Made by a program: the position numbers and the translations under genes. Below the pieces are notes generated by a model. That model made no database searches. It saw only the letters and a list, made by a program, of their open reading frames with translations, and was not told the DNA's origin. 64,000 bases of DNA from Sebastes aleutianus. Lineage: Eukaryota; Chordata; Actinopteri; Perciformes; Sebastidae. Positions 1 through 10,823 of the stretch are shown in pieces (position 1 is the stretch's first letter; every line of letters begins with the position of its first letter). The stretch spans positions 16,582,461 to 16,646,460 of the forward strand of contig CAKAKS010000001.1 in the NCBI GenBank assembly GCA_916700875.1, in the 5' to 3' direction.

Positions 1-308
1 GAGCGGCAATTCTGCTGTGTTTACTGCAGGGGTAAGTGCGTGTGTACAGCACCCTAACATCCACTTTGCCTCGACACTGATCGTGATGTGGTTGAACTGA
101 GAAAAAGCCAATCGGTCAGTTGCTCAGTAAAACTCAAAGTGCCTCGTATCAACTGGTTAAAGATTAGCTGTGCTTGTGATTTGGCCTGTTGGACTCAAAG
201 TCAGTTTGCTCTCCTGTGCCTTCTTAAGTGCTCCAAACCTCCTTTGACATAGTAACTAACAGACAAGCTTATTTTGAGCTGTTTGAAACAGCTGAGAAAC
301 TGAGCACC

Positions 309-379
309 AGAGGAGCCGGGAATCGAACCACCAACCATGCAATTATTGGATTCTACCTACTGAGACACAGCTGCCCCCT
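309..379 (-). repeat. tRNA-derived SINE head
   Basis: On the minus strand the segment reads like a tRNA gene. An A-box-like stretch is present, followed by a perfect B box (GGTTCGATTCC) and the flanking GGTTGGT context. No clean acceptor stem closes it, so this is a SINE head in a stx3 intron, not a functional tRNA. Confidence 0.6.
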
Positions 380-555
380 TATATCTACAAACTATTCTGG
401 AGCTTACACTGGTTACCAGCTTTAATAAAATTCACTGTCATTGCCGTTTTAAAGCAGCAGTGACACATTTCGCCATGAGACGGAATCATTTTTTAGTTGT
501 GCATGTTTGTCTGACCTGGTCCTGAGTGGCAACATTAAACCTCTCATCTCCACAG

Positions 556-690
556 ATTGTGGACGCTGGGATCTCTAAACAAGCCCTGAGTGAGATCGAA
601 GCCAGACACAAAGACATTGTCCGTCTGGAAAGCAGCATCAAGGAGCTGCACGATATGTTTGTAGACATCGCCATGCTGGTGGAGAGCCAG
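556..690 (+). CDS. stx3: stx3 common exon, N-terminal half of SNARE motif
   Basis: This 45-codon exon, in phase 0 at both ends, starts after CACAG and ends before GTATGC. It encodes the run ALSEIEARHKDIVRLESSIK followed by ELHDMFVDIAMLVESQ, the most conserved part of syntaxins. The final codon is a Gln in the LVESQ context, which corresponds to the ionic zero-layer glutamine of Qa-SNAREs. Everything C-terminal of the zero layer is therefore supplied by the alternative exons downstream. Confidence 0.93.
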
Positions 691-3600
691 GTATGCTCCT
701 CCATGTCCACCCGCCCATTACTTCATCTACTTCATTCATTTATTCACTCATTCTAAACCTTTTCCCATGACGTTGTGTTCAATCCTGTCTCTTCTTCTCT
801 TGTTTGTCTCTCTTCCTGTCTCCGCTGTGGTCTGACTACCTATCTGCATCTGTTTCCTCTTTTTCCAGCTCCATGCTTTTCTTACACCTCTCTTTATTCT
901 CACCGCCACCTCCATCTCATCACCCCAACACTGATGGAAACCAACACAAATGCATTTAATAAGATGTATGAATAAAGCGTCATTGCAGACATCACACTAG
1001 AATGAATACAAGTCACATATTGTTGATCAGTCAGTCACTGTATGCACATATAAGTCTAATCACATATTTCTTACTGCTTGAACCATGCTTTCTGAGGGAA
1101 AAGCTTGTTTGAGGTAAGGGCTGTTTATGTTGTGTGATTTCCCCGCAAAACTCTTTGTTTTCTTAACCCTTATTATTTCCAGCTTTTAGTTTGAAAATGT
1201 TTGTTCCAAAATAAATTTTCAGATTTAACGTAAATTAATGTTTCTCCCAGAAAAGCTGTCACTTTAAACCAAGGTTCTTCTGCTTGTGTTGCTCTGTATC
1301 TTATTGATTGTTGTGTGTTTTTCAGGGTGACATAGTTGACAACATAGAGCAGAATGTATCCAAGTCAGTGGACCATGTAACAGAGGCTAAGGAGCAGACC
1401 AAAAAAGCTATAAAGCATCAGTCCAAAGCACGCAAGGTAATGTAATTTAGCCAACTGCTGCACCAGTCTGCTTGTGACTTCTTCCTGTTGTGTGTATGCC
1501 TATTTTCTAGACACAGTTTGACACATTTAAAGCTACAGTGGGTAGAATTGGAGCAAATATGATTTTAAAAAAGTTATTTTTATAAAATGGTCACTATATC
1601 CTGACAGTAGTGCATTAGACAGGCATGAAAAGCATGTGCCTCTGTGACCTCCAGTTGTCCTAATGGCATCTGCAAGATTTCACAGACCGGATGAAAACAA
1701 CCAATCAGAGCCGAGCTGGAGTTTGCCGTCCAGCTGCCGTCTATGAGAGCCGGCTGTCAATCACTCACGGACTCTGATCAAACGGTCAAACTAGGCAGCG
1801 CCGATCAAATATGAATCAATATTATGTTACTGTAATGCCTATTTCTCACCTCAAATGTTTCCAGAATCATCTTGTAGTGTACTGTTTAGCTGTAAAAAGA
1901 GAAAGTCTGTGACCATGCAGCCATGTTGAGATCATTTGAAGAAATACTTACTTACTCTCTCTGAAATGACCTGTGATTGGTCAAAGTCTTCCATCACGGA
2001 CCAGATTTTTTAAAGCCTGAAAACAGAGTCATGAGGAGGTGCAGAAGTCATCTCTCAGAAACACTTGAATTACAATATGCTGAAAGGTTATTATGGATTT
2101 TTGCCCAATGATACCAAAAGCGTTCTGCCTACTGGAGCTTTAAACCACACAGTGTGCATACAGATCCTCGCCCTGCAGACACATCGCCAGTCACACACAA
2201 CTGTTGCACTCTGTGTGCTTCGCTTTGTGTTTCTCTCTCTCTCTTGTTGTTGTTTTATTTATCTCCTTTCGTTGCTCTTCGTCACCTCCGACGCCGTGCC
2301 CCATGTTAGGGTGGAATGATTGACAGGATTGAGAGCAACATGGACCAGTCGGTGGGATTTGTGGAGCGTGCCGTAGCAGACACTAAGAAAGCTGCAAAGT
2401 TTCAGCAAGAGGCTCGCCGTGTGAGTTACCACAGTCAGGAGGAGCGGTCCGGTTTCCCAAAAGCAACGGAAAGGGTTTTATTTTATCTTTTAAAATAGAA
2501 CAGCGATGACCCTGAGATCAATGCTGGTCAAATTTAAATACAATCTCTGGGATTAGATAGCAAAAAAAATTAAATAGAACAAAATAAAATGCAATGAATT
2601 TGGTGCCACAGGACAAAGATTGAGTCAGATTCAAGTTCACAAGCCTGGCCTTGTATCAGCATCTGATTAAGTAATTCAGTCCATGTTATTCTGGTGACCA
2701 TGAGCCAATGTCAAAGTCAAAGATGCCCCCTGCTTCCTGACAGTATTAAGCAGTAGTTAATTGTTATTGCTGAGACTGCACTATCCTAGATCATACAAGT
2801 ACAACAACACAGCACAGCATGACAAATTAGAGCCCCCTCAACGATTTTTGCACAACTAGACAAAAATGCAGGGTTGACCTGGATCAACTTTTGCCACAAC
2901 TCAATGTGATTTTGGGCAAGAAGATTTCTGATCCAGTCAGGCAAGTAAAAAAACAAAACATTATCCTATTGAAAATCGCTGGGGGGCTGGAGCCGATCCC
3001 AGCTGACATTGGGCGAAGGCGGATGACACCCTGGACAGGTCGCCAGACTATCACAGGGCTGACGCATAGAGACAGACAACCCTTCACGCTCACATTCACA
3101 CCTACGGGCAATTTAGAGTCAACAATTAACCTAACCTGCATGTATTTGGACTGTGGGAGGAAACCAGAGAACCCGGGAAAAAAAAACACGCTAACACTGG
3201 GAGAACATGCAAACTCCACACAGAAGGGCCCCAAGCCGGGTTTGAATCTGTGCTAACCACCTCACCACCATGCCGCCCTATAAATTGTTTTAAACAGTGG
3301 TAAATTTATCTTCTGCTGTGCAGCGTTGTAGCGTCTGATTACCCTTCAAACTCATGGATCTGTTACTTAAACTGGCCATCATAGTGTCGCTGGTACCTAA
3401 AACAACACGCCTCCACCAATTTTTTAAAGACAGGGCTGTTTTTCGATCTAAACGCTCAGTTAGTTTATGAAAGTTGGAAAAAAAAATCCTCTTTAACACA
3501 AAGTTGCTTTTGGGAAACCTGCCTGACAACGTGACGACCATCCCCACCATCAAGACCCTGATCTTCACCTTCCACCTGTGATGACCCCTTACCCTCCTAC

Positions 3601-4602
3601 AGTACCTGCTCTGTTCCTGAGCCCCCACCACCCTTCGGCCTGTGATCCCTGTGCTTTGAAAACCAGTGACCTTCCCAGCACCCAGAACCAGAAGCAAGAC
3701 CACCCTCTCCCACCTGCTTACACACACATACACTCTTCTCTCTCTGTTCTTTCTCTGCAGCTTTAACCTTAACTTTGTCTTTGTTTACAGCTGGCTCATG
3801 GCTGCAGCGTTGTTCTTTGGTTTTACCTGTGTTTTAAGATATTGCTCGTTCGCTTCAGGCTGTCAAACCATGTGTGTGGAAATATTTTTTATATTGACAA
3901 GTTCACATAAAGTCAACACTGGTGCACTGAGACAAAACTGGTTTATCAGACTTCATGGTCCACTGAGTGTGTGGTTACCAAGCTACAAGGACAATTCATG
4001 ATATTTCATACAGCAATTGTTGCCATACAGTATAATGTACATATTCCCTCATTCAAAAACTACCATATAACTTACAATAGTAGATTCTATAATTGTTGTA
4101 CTGAGAATGGTCCTGATGGTACTGTGTGTAATTGGTTGTTCCCAACAGAAAATGGTGATAATAGTGGTGGTTGTGCTCGTCTTGGTGGGCTTACTAGCCC
4201 TCATAATCGGGTTATCAGTTGGATTGAAGAAAAGCTGATGAGCTATTTGAATAAGAGGAGAGCTGAGGGTGAGTAACTCTGGAGCAAATACGCTTTGTAG
4301 CACCAAAATGGGTGTGGGTATAAAGCATGTTTTGCAAAAAGGGTTTGCTCGCTAGCTCTTTTCCTCAGGTGCTCTCTGTGAGTGTGTGTGTGTGTTTTCT
4401 TTCTATCCACAGGGCTTACATGAGGTGTGTTTGTGTGCATTTGAAGTTCTTGGGTGTGTGTGTTTTTCTCCTATTCTGCAGCACTTGCCTCTGGTTACTG
4501 CTGAACAAACAAAGCAGTGGTAGGAGTGAGATACAGTTTCGGCTGATGTTTGGTCTGTGGGCTCGTTTCAACGCTCATGTTCCCCCGTCATTAATCTCCC
4601 TT

Positions 4603-4698
<96 letters not shown>

Positions 4699-7600
4699 GA
4701 AGGTGATCATAATCGGTGTAGTCTGTGCTGTGCTTGCTGTCATCATCCTCATCATCATCCTCACCCAGACACTATAACAGGACTGCTGTTTTGCTACCAT
4801 CATCATCATCATCCACTCCATCCTATCCTCCGTCAGCCCGCCAAAGAGTGATCACTCCATACGGATATGATCATATTTAACCTGCAGATATTCAACAACA
4901 AAAAAAACCCCCTGAAGGACAAGTGTTACATTTGACCTCTGGAAAAAAAGAAGAACTACGAGACTTGTGATAATTATAAACAACTTTTTGTCCAATCAGA
5001 ACCGTCCTTCCTGGTCTGTGAGGGTCCTGTTTCACTCCCTCAGGTGGCTTAGGACAGTTTGAGGATGCTGCAAATGAGGAAATGAGACTGAAGCTGACCC
5101 GAGGTACAATACCTATTATAAAAAGGGAATTGAAGAATAACTGATCATAACGTCACTCCAGTGTCACTAAACATTTCATTCGATGCCAAAGAATCAACCT
5201 AGAAGAGTTTAAATTAGGGCTGTCAAAGTTAATCCGATAATAGCGAGTTAACGCAAAATCGTTTTAACGTCACTAATTTCTTTAACGCATTAGTGCAATC
5301 GATCTTTCGGAGGTCATATCGGGCTCAGTTTTAAAGCTAGAAGAAGTTACTGGCATCATATGAAACTAGAAAACCTAAGGAATCCATTGGTACCAACCAT
5401 GTCATAATAGTTTGTCGCTAAGGTTAAGTAACGCTCCAAACTTGCGCTACATTTTGGTGAGGAAAAGCTTTCATGGCCCTTTTCAAAGGGGTCCCTTGAC
5501 CTCTGACCTCAAGATATGTGAATGAAAATGGGTTCTATGGGTACCCACGAGTCTCCCCTTTACAGACATGCCCACTTTATGATAATCAAATGCAGTTTGG
5601 GGCAAGTCATAGTCAAGTCAGCACACTGACATACTGACAGCTGTTGTTGCCTGTTGGGCTGCAGTTTGCCATGTTATGATTTACCATCTTTTATGCTAAA
5701 TGCAGTACCTGTGAGGGTTTCTGGACACTAGTTGTCATTGTTTTGTGTATATACATACATTTGCATAAAGCAGCACTGCCATGTTGATAGGAGTATTAAA
5801 TACTTGACAAATCTCCCTTTAAGGTACATTTTGAACAGATAAAGATTGTGTGATTAATCATGGACAATCGTGCGATTAATCGCGATCAAATATTTTAATC
5901 GATTGACAGCCCTAGTTTAAATTGATCTTAATGTCTCGTACAGTAAATCAGACCCTTGTGAAGCCTTGTAGAAGCACATCCCCTTCTTCATTATTTCTTG
6001 CCTTTTATGAGCCGCGACACATTTTGTGATTGAAAAGCTAGCTACTGTATATTCACTGTATTTGGGATTTTGTTGGTTTTGGGGAGTTCCAGCACTTTCA
6101 CATGTCTGTAAACATGTCTTTATTTCTGTAATTAAGCTCAGATAATCATGTGAATAATATAATTATTATTGTTATAGTATATCAAGCCCTGAATGTGGCT
6201 CAGTTCTTTAACCTGAAGAGGATCGGTGTGCTCACTTATGATTCTTCAGGTTGTAGAGTTTTAAACGTGAAGGATGGGGCTCATGGGTACACATTTCATG
6301 GACAGGTGGAGCAAAAGACACAGGCTGGCATCCACCTAAACACTGCAACATCTTGGAGAAATGCCTGCATATGTGTTTTGTATCTTTGCTAACCTGCTAC
6401 AATGTCTGCCATCTTGACCTTCTACAAAGATAGACATGATTGTCTCCGCTGTTAAAATGCTGTAAAAACAGAATGTTTTTAATGCCAAAGAGAGACTGAT
6501 AGTAACACTAGCTATTTCAGTGCCTGAATAGTCTAATAAGTAAGTAATGGTAATATATTTATTATAATTTGATGAAGGATGGAGTGTAAATCGATGCTCT
6601 AACCTACAGTAAGGCCTCTCTGACTGGTGGCTCTTCACTAGTGTGATATGCGTTTCCTGGCATATTTTAGGTCTCATTATAGTTCTACTGTAAACATACA
6701 CCTCAGTTTATTAGGTACAACTATCTGAAACTATGCAACAGCTCTGCAATAAATCCTACTGTCATGAAGGTTATAATGTTCAGTTTTTGGTTTAAAGAGC
6801 TGGTTAAACTTTATGGACAAACTGCCTGTAAACATCTGAGTGTGAGAGTTTTCAGTTCAACAGCACCACAAAGTACAGCCTCCAAAAAGACCATACAGTT
6901 GAATCAAAACATATCTAAAACAGTTTCTACACAAACTAGAAATGCACCAATCGAACTTTTTCAGTCCCGATAACGATAGCGATACCTGGGCTTTGGGTAT
7001 CGGCCGATACCGAGTCCCGATCCAATATCGGTGTTTAATCAATAAGCTGTATGCCTCACTGTGTGGGAGTGACTGGGATCATTCATCTATGTGTAAGGCA
7101 ACATCAGGCTTGACTTAAACATCGCTTTCCTAACTTTGTAAAAGAAAATGTAACCAGTAAATACATAGATATAAATTTAGTGAATTGTTATTTATTATTA
7201 GAATAAATTGTAAAATCTTCAGAATTAACAGGAATTGCAATTCAAGTGTAGACCTTTTTAACGCAGCGACAAATTGGTCAAAACCTAAACAGGAATTAAA
7301 ATTCCAGTATATAATGTATAAAGTATATAAATATAGAATTGAATTTAATAGATCGGCCCCATAGTCACCGATATCCGATCCCGGTGCATCCCTAACAAAA
7401 ACTGTAGGTAATAACGCAATGATGAAAGTACGTAACTTTATTATGCGTCCCTGACAAAGTCTGATATATTGTGTTATATAAATCTATGAAAATGTTTCAC
7501 GGATTTATTGCAGTGCTGTTGTATTAGACTTCATTAGTTTTAGCTAGGTGTGCCTAATAAATTGGCTTTAATTCTGGTTGATCACCATCATTTCAGTTGG

Positions 7601-8554
7601 TCTGTTAGAGGGAAACAGAGTTTATTGAACCACATGTTGTCACCCTGAGGCTTTAATATGGCAGTTAAAGCTTCCAGCTGTGCATACAGTCGTTAAAGAG
7701 GCCGGTATCAACAAGTATTGACCAAATGTAGGGGATTTTTATAGACCAATTTCACCTAATTTGTTAAGCTTCTTGTGCATTATGAGGGCCGCCGTCACTG
7801 AGGGAGGTCTTTGTTTCGGTCAGACCAGAGCCTGAATGCTTCCTTTTATTTCTGGTGGTGCAGGGAGCTCTTGAAATTGAGAGCCCTCGCCAGCTTGCTC
7901 TTTTGACCGCACAGTCTGCTGTTTTGGCTTCTGCCCCTCGACTGTTCAAACCTAATGCTTCTTCTATTCAAGCCTCAAGCCTCAAGCCTTTTTCTTCATC
8001 AGCATGGGCTGCGATAAGAAGGAGGAGGAGAAAACTGAAGCTGTTGTACACTGTTTTAAATTAAAGTGCCACAGATTTTATTGAAAATTAAAGATTTTAT
8101 GTTTTTTAATGACTTAGTTGACTAATGTGTCTTTGTGATCTCACAGCAGGTAAATATGTAACTGGATTTTTACACTTTTTGATGATTATGGAAGAGCAGT
8201 GTGAGTGTGTTTTTATGGGATGGTAGTAGCTGTTGTCAGCAGATTGTTGATACAACATGTTAACCAATGTGTTACAAAGTACAGTTTTTTAAGAGTGGAG
8301 CACAACAAGTGTCGAAGACGAGGTAAGTATTTCACCTTTCCTCTCTTTACACACAAACACACACACCCTAATCTCTGTTCCCTTTTGCTCAATCATTTCC
8401 TCAAACCTCCATTATTATTGTGAATAATTGTATTGTTTTAAATACTGCCTGACTATTTCTTTTATTAAATCTACAGAAGAAGATGATGATTACATTGTGC
8501 TGTGCCATCATTGGGATCGTTGGGTTCTCCTATCTCTACAGCTTCTTCTCATAA
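556..8554 (+). CDS. stx3: syntaxin-3 (Q-SNARE), 3' part of gene with alternative 3' exons
   Basis: Plasma-membrane Qa-SNARE that pairs with SNAP-23/25 and VAMP to drive exocytosis. Only the last coding exons are inside the window; the N-terminal Habc exons must lie upstream. Visible exons: 556-690 (common), 1326-1436 or 2310-2420 (alternative SNARE C-terminal halves, both 111 nt, both phase 0), then 4149-4238, 4700-4777 or 8477-8554 (alternative membrane anchors, each ending in a stop). The first anchor ends LALIIGLSVGLKKS, close to the remembered mammalian syntaxin-3A tail. The second SNARE half contains DQSVGFVERAVADTKKA, which is the syntaxin-3B/1A type. All junctions are GT-AG and in phase. 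Which combinations are used cannot be read from DNA. Introns hold several MITEs and a TC microsatellite. I cannot tell which teleost paralogue (a or b) this is. Confidence 0.88.
1326..1436 (+). CDS. stx3: stx3 alternative exon 9a (3A-type SNARE C-half)
   Basis: This 37-codon exon runs from TTTTTCAG to a GTAATG donor. It encodes the run starting GDIVDNIEQNVSKSVDHV and ending KHQSKARK. It has the same length and phase as the exon at 2310-2420, so the two are interchangeable. The VDHV motif and the Lys-rich end resemble the mammalian syntaxin-3A version. Confidence 0.9.
1528..2144. mobile_element. MITE (family B) in stx3 intron
   Basis: The element starts TAAAGCTACAGTGGGTAG and ends with the inverted partner CCTACTGGAGCTTTA. 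Related sequence recurs at 42774-43252 and 48190-48350 (shared ACATCCTGACAG and GTGATTGGTCAAAGTC blocks). It has no coding capacity. It sits between alternative exons 9a and 9b. Confidence 0.65.
2310..2420 (+). CDS. stx3: stx3 alternative exon 9b (3B-type SNARE C-half)
   Basis: This 37-codon exon runs from CATGTTAG to a GTGAGT donor. It encodes GGMIDRIESNMDQSVGFV, then ERAVADTKKAAKFQQEARR. It is closer to the syntaxin-1A/3B type used at retinal ribbon synapses in mammals than to its neighbour 9a. Identical length (111 nt) and phase make 9a and 9b mutually exclusive cassette candidates. If both were included the frame would stay open but the helix would gain 37 residues. Confidence 0.9.
2975..3283 (-). 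repeat. dispersed teleost SINE-like repeat, minus orientation
   Basis: The minus strand gives the common fish repeat that opens with a GGGCGGCATGGTGGTGAG-type head. It continues through TTTGCATGTTCTCCCAGTG and ends near CAGCTGGGATCGGCTCCAGC. A second copy lies at 43387-43656 on the plus strand. The open frames across it are repeat shadows. Confidence 0.75.
4149..4238 (+). CDS. stx3: stx3 alternative anchor exon 10a
   Basis: This terminal coding exon begins after CCAACAG. It encodes KMVIIVVVVLVLVGLLALII followed by GLSVGLKKS and a TGA stop. It is a typical tail anchor of about 22 hydrophobic residues with a short luminal Lys/Ser tail. It matches the syntaxin-3A anchor and best fits exon 9a. 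Confidence 0.88.
   Translation, partial: KMVIIVVVVLVLVGLLALIIGLSVGLKKS
4605..4695 (+). repeat. (TC)n microsatellite forming a splice-site pyrimidine tract
   Basis: A 91-nt uninterrupted TC dinucleotide run of about 45 units ends directly before GTAG at 4696-4699, which is the acceptor of anchor exon 10b. It therefore acts as, or has replaced, the polypyrimidine tract of that exon. Confidence 0.97.
4700..4777 (+). CDS. stx3: stx3 alternative anchor exon 10b
   Basis: This open exon lies in phase 0 after the long TC tract and GTAG. It encodes KVIIIGVVCAVLAVIILIII followed by LTQTL and a TAA stop. The product is a strongly hydrophobic tail anchor of syntaxin type (Lys then about 20 aliphatic residues). 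It differs from both 10a and 10c. I do not recall an exact mammalian counterpart in STX3, so usage is inferred from phase, acceptor and composition. Confidence 0.72.
   Translation, partial: KVIIIGVVCAVLAVIILIIILTQTL
5215..5914. mobile_element. hAT-type MITE (family A), complete with 8-bp target duplication
   Basis: The terminal inverted repeats TAGGGCTGTCAA and TTGACAGCCCTA bound a 700-bp non-coding element. It is flanked by a perfect 8-bp duplication GTTTAAAT at 5207-5214 and 5915-5922. An 8-bp duplication is the hallmark of hAT transposition. Related copies lie at about 26219-26735 and 52620-53305. Confidence 0.9.
6703..7565. mobile_element. MITE with a second MITE nested inside
   Basis: The outer ends are CAGTTTATTAGGTAC and the inverted GTGCCTAATAAATTGG. 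Inside, at about 6937-7394, lies a second element with ends AAATGCACCAATCG and CGGTGCATCCCTA, rich in CGATA/TATCG dyads. Both are non-coding insertions between stx3 anchor exons 10b and 10c. Confidence 0.6.
8477..8554 (+). CDS. stx3: stx3 alternative anchor exon 10c (3B/1A type)
   Basis: This terminal exon follows CTACAG in phase 0. It encodes KKMMITLCCAIIGIVGFSYL, then YSFFS and TAA. The basic pair followed by MMI and the CC pair resembles the KKIMIMICC start of the syntaxin-1A/3B anchor. It is the natural partner of exon 9b. The luminal end is short. It lies 3.7 kb beyond exon 10b across a MITE-rich stretch. Confidence 0.75.
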   Translation, partial: KKMMITLCCAIIGIVGFSYLYSFFS

Positions 8555-10500
8555 AAAGGTTTTACACAGGTAAAACACCTGCATCAGCCTTTAACATTAT
8601 CAATTCAGCTCTTTCAATGTTGAAATCATGTCCTTTTTGTGTCTTTGTGTAGTGATTCTACTACAGGCAAGAGAGTGTCAAGAAAAAGAAATGTTCCTGA
8701 GGTGCTCCCCCTATTTTTCCCCTGACCATTATTTGAATCTGTTTTAAAAATTTCATAAAAGTATTTAAAAAAATAATTTAACCAAACCAGCCCTGTGCAC
8801 TTACCCTTTTATTAATCATTTGAAAAAAATAAATTTTCTTGCTGTACGAAGTGTTTGAAAACGTGTTATAAATGTGTAGATTTTTCTCAGTCTGGCTGTT
8901 TATAACCAGATGGCTCAACATGTGACTTAAAATCATTTTTTGGACCATTCTGGTCGACTGTAGTCTAACGCCTCCTGGTGGTGCTTAGAGGGGACAATCA
9001 TATTTATGTATTACCAGGAAATTATTTACAAGGATTCATTTAAACTTACTAAAAATGCATGCTTTTATTTATTTTTGTTGCTGTCTTTGAGTCCGTTTAT
9101 GCTCATACATTATTCTCTGCTCGAAAATATCCAATTAAGTATTATTTTCTGATTTATTTGTTGTCATAATTTGACTAAATTGTATGTGATTTTGTTGTGT
9201 GTGATTGTCTGTGTGCGTCTGTGCTGCTGAAATGCTTGTACTGATAGTCTTTTTCTGTATAACTCACTCACTGGCTGCGTGTCAACCCAGTAAAAAGCCT
9301 GTTATGTAATAAATGATTTCTGTGCGTTGTACCAAGTGGTGTTAAAATGTGTGCTTTGCTTCTTGTGTTGGAGGTTTCTACATGGATCAGCTTGTAAATG
9401 CACAGAGGACAACAGCTTTTACATTCAGAGCATATTTTACTTTGTGTGATTAAGCTGCAGAAAAGGCATGCCGATGCACGACATAACATCATCCGTGTAT
9501 TGATGGACGGCTTCCCTGACCTCATTTCATCTCCCATCTCTCTGCTCTCTCTCTCTCACCAGAGGCAGGCCTCCTGCGGGGGCGGGGTCTGCTCCAGGGT
9601 GCGCTCGTTTTACTCATGGTTTCACTGCTTCAAGCTTTGAGGATAATCAGGGATGGGGGGCGGTGATAAAAATGAGTTTAAATAAACAACACTATATTGA
9701 TCCCCAGGAGGGACATTTAGCATTACAACAGCACAAGAACAGACAAGATAGGTTGGATACAGGTGACAAGTCAAAAGAGAAATATATAAAGTCATCAATC
9801 AAGTCAGAAAAGATATATATGTATATATATATATATATATATGTATATGTATATGTATATGTATATATATATGTGTGTGTATGTATATGTTTATATATGT
9901 ATATATGTGTATATATATATGTATATATACACATATATATATATGTATATGTATATATTTATATGTGTGTGTATGTATATGTGTATATGTATGTATATAT
10001 GTGTATATACGTGTATATATGTGTATATACGTATATATGTGTATATATATATGTATATATACACATATATATATATGTATATGTATATATTTATATGTGT
10101 GTGTATGTATATGTGTATATGTATGTATATATGTGTATATACGTGTATATATGTGTATATATATATATGTATATATGAGAAAAATATGAGATGAGAAAAA
10201 AAAGCCATATTACGAGAATAAAGTCATAACTTTATGAGAAAAAAAGAAAATAAGACGTAAAATACTACTTTATAATATTATGACTTTATTATCATAATAT
10301 TACGACTTTTTTCCTCGTAAACCTAGAACTTTATTCTTGTAATATTATGACTTTATTCTCGAAATCTCAGATTTTTTTTTTCCCCTCAATGTGGCCCTAA
10401 TACTCCACCGTACCATAGACCTACAACAATGATAAATAAAAATGAAAAAGTAAACAAAAAACAGTTATTCATTTCCATGTTTATAAATCCACAGGGAGCC
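8555..10500. other. stx3 3' UTR and intergenic repeats
   Basis: AATAAA-like signals occur near 8826 and likely end the longest stx3 transcript. No gene was seen further on. The stretch contains a fragment near 9690 (ATTGATCCCCAGGAGG) typical of fish LINE/SINE tails, a long AT/TATG microsatellite at 9812-10170 and a repeat at 10190-10530. Confidence 0.5.
9812..10170. repeat. AT/TATG/TGTA compound microsatellite
   Basis: About 360 bp of alternating purine-pyrimidine TATATG, TGTATA and TATAC units. A stretch of about 125 bp is repeated almost exactly within it (around 9900-10015 and 10030-10155). Long open frames of only Tyr, Ile, Met, Val and Cys on both strands are artefacts. Confidence 0.95.
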
Positions 10501-10530
10501 ACTGGAGAGGAGCTGAAGAGCCGCAGGCTG
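10190..10530. repeat. dispersed repeat rich in ATTACGAG/CTCGTAAT
   Basis: It consists of short units of AATAAAGTCATA and its complement with TTACGAGA. It ends in a segment (CATAGACCTACAACAATG) shared nearly verbatim with 30036-30525. Internal inverted repeats make it foldable. It lies immediately upstream of the kdm2a promoter. Confidence 0.7.
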
Positions 10531-10531
10531 C

Positions 10532-10551
10532 TGACCTCTGACCTCTGACCT
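10532..10551 (-). promoter_or_regulatory. triple DR1 nuclear-receptor-type site
   Basis: Three TGACCT hexamers are each separated by one C, giving AGGTCA-N-AGGTCA-N-AGGTCA on the minus strand. A DR1 is the classic site for RXR heterodimers with PPAR, HNF4 and COUP-TF. It lies about 260 bp before the YY1-like motif of the kdm2a promoter. Binding is inferred from the pattern only. Confidence 0.4.
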
Positions 10552-10812
10552 AGGGGCATATAAAGGGAATATCTCCTCCATTACTGGAGTTACAGCTTAA
10601 TGCAGAAGAACCCCACCATTCAGCCGTCTAACCGGGTAACACAAACCAAGCACACTTGTACATTAACATATTGTAATCCTGTTTAAAGAGCACCTGCTGT
10701 GTCCAATGGGAGCGTCTCTATGGTGCTCTCCAGCAGCAGGGAGGTAAATACGGAGGCGGGTCCTGAGCGCTTCATGGTGACTGTGTGTGTGTGTGTGTGT
10801 TCTCACCAGCTG

Positions 10813-10823
10813 AAAATGGCGGC
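10813..10823 (+). promoter_or_regulatory. YY1-like element at kdm2a 5' end
   Basis: AAAATGGCGGC closely matches the AANATGGCGGC YY1 consensus that is common at TATA-less housekeeping promoters and often overlaps the transcription start. A likely untranslated first exon follows, ending at a GTAATGAG donor near 10989. Confidence 0.45.

Noticed and set aside
309..379. Possible tRNA gene on the minus strand
   Set aside because: A and B boxes are present, but the acceptor stem and anticodon arm do not pair; it fits a SINE head.
2884..3256. Two overlapping open frames of about 120 codons
   Set aside because: Both lie within a dispersed SINE-like repeat also present at 43387-43656.
4327..4851. 174-codon open frame across the TC repeat
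   Set aside because: It is dominated by Leu-Ser from TC repeats and overlaps the stx3 anchor exon in another frame.
7764..8064. Open frames and a possible exon before stx3 exon 10c
   Set aside because: No similarity, no phase-compatible splice pair and not needed by the stx3 model.
9663..10208. Several 80-170-codon frames of Tyr, Ile, Met, Val and Cys
   Set aside because: They are translations of an AT/TATG microsatellite on both strands.
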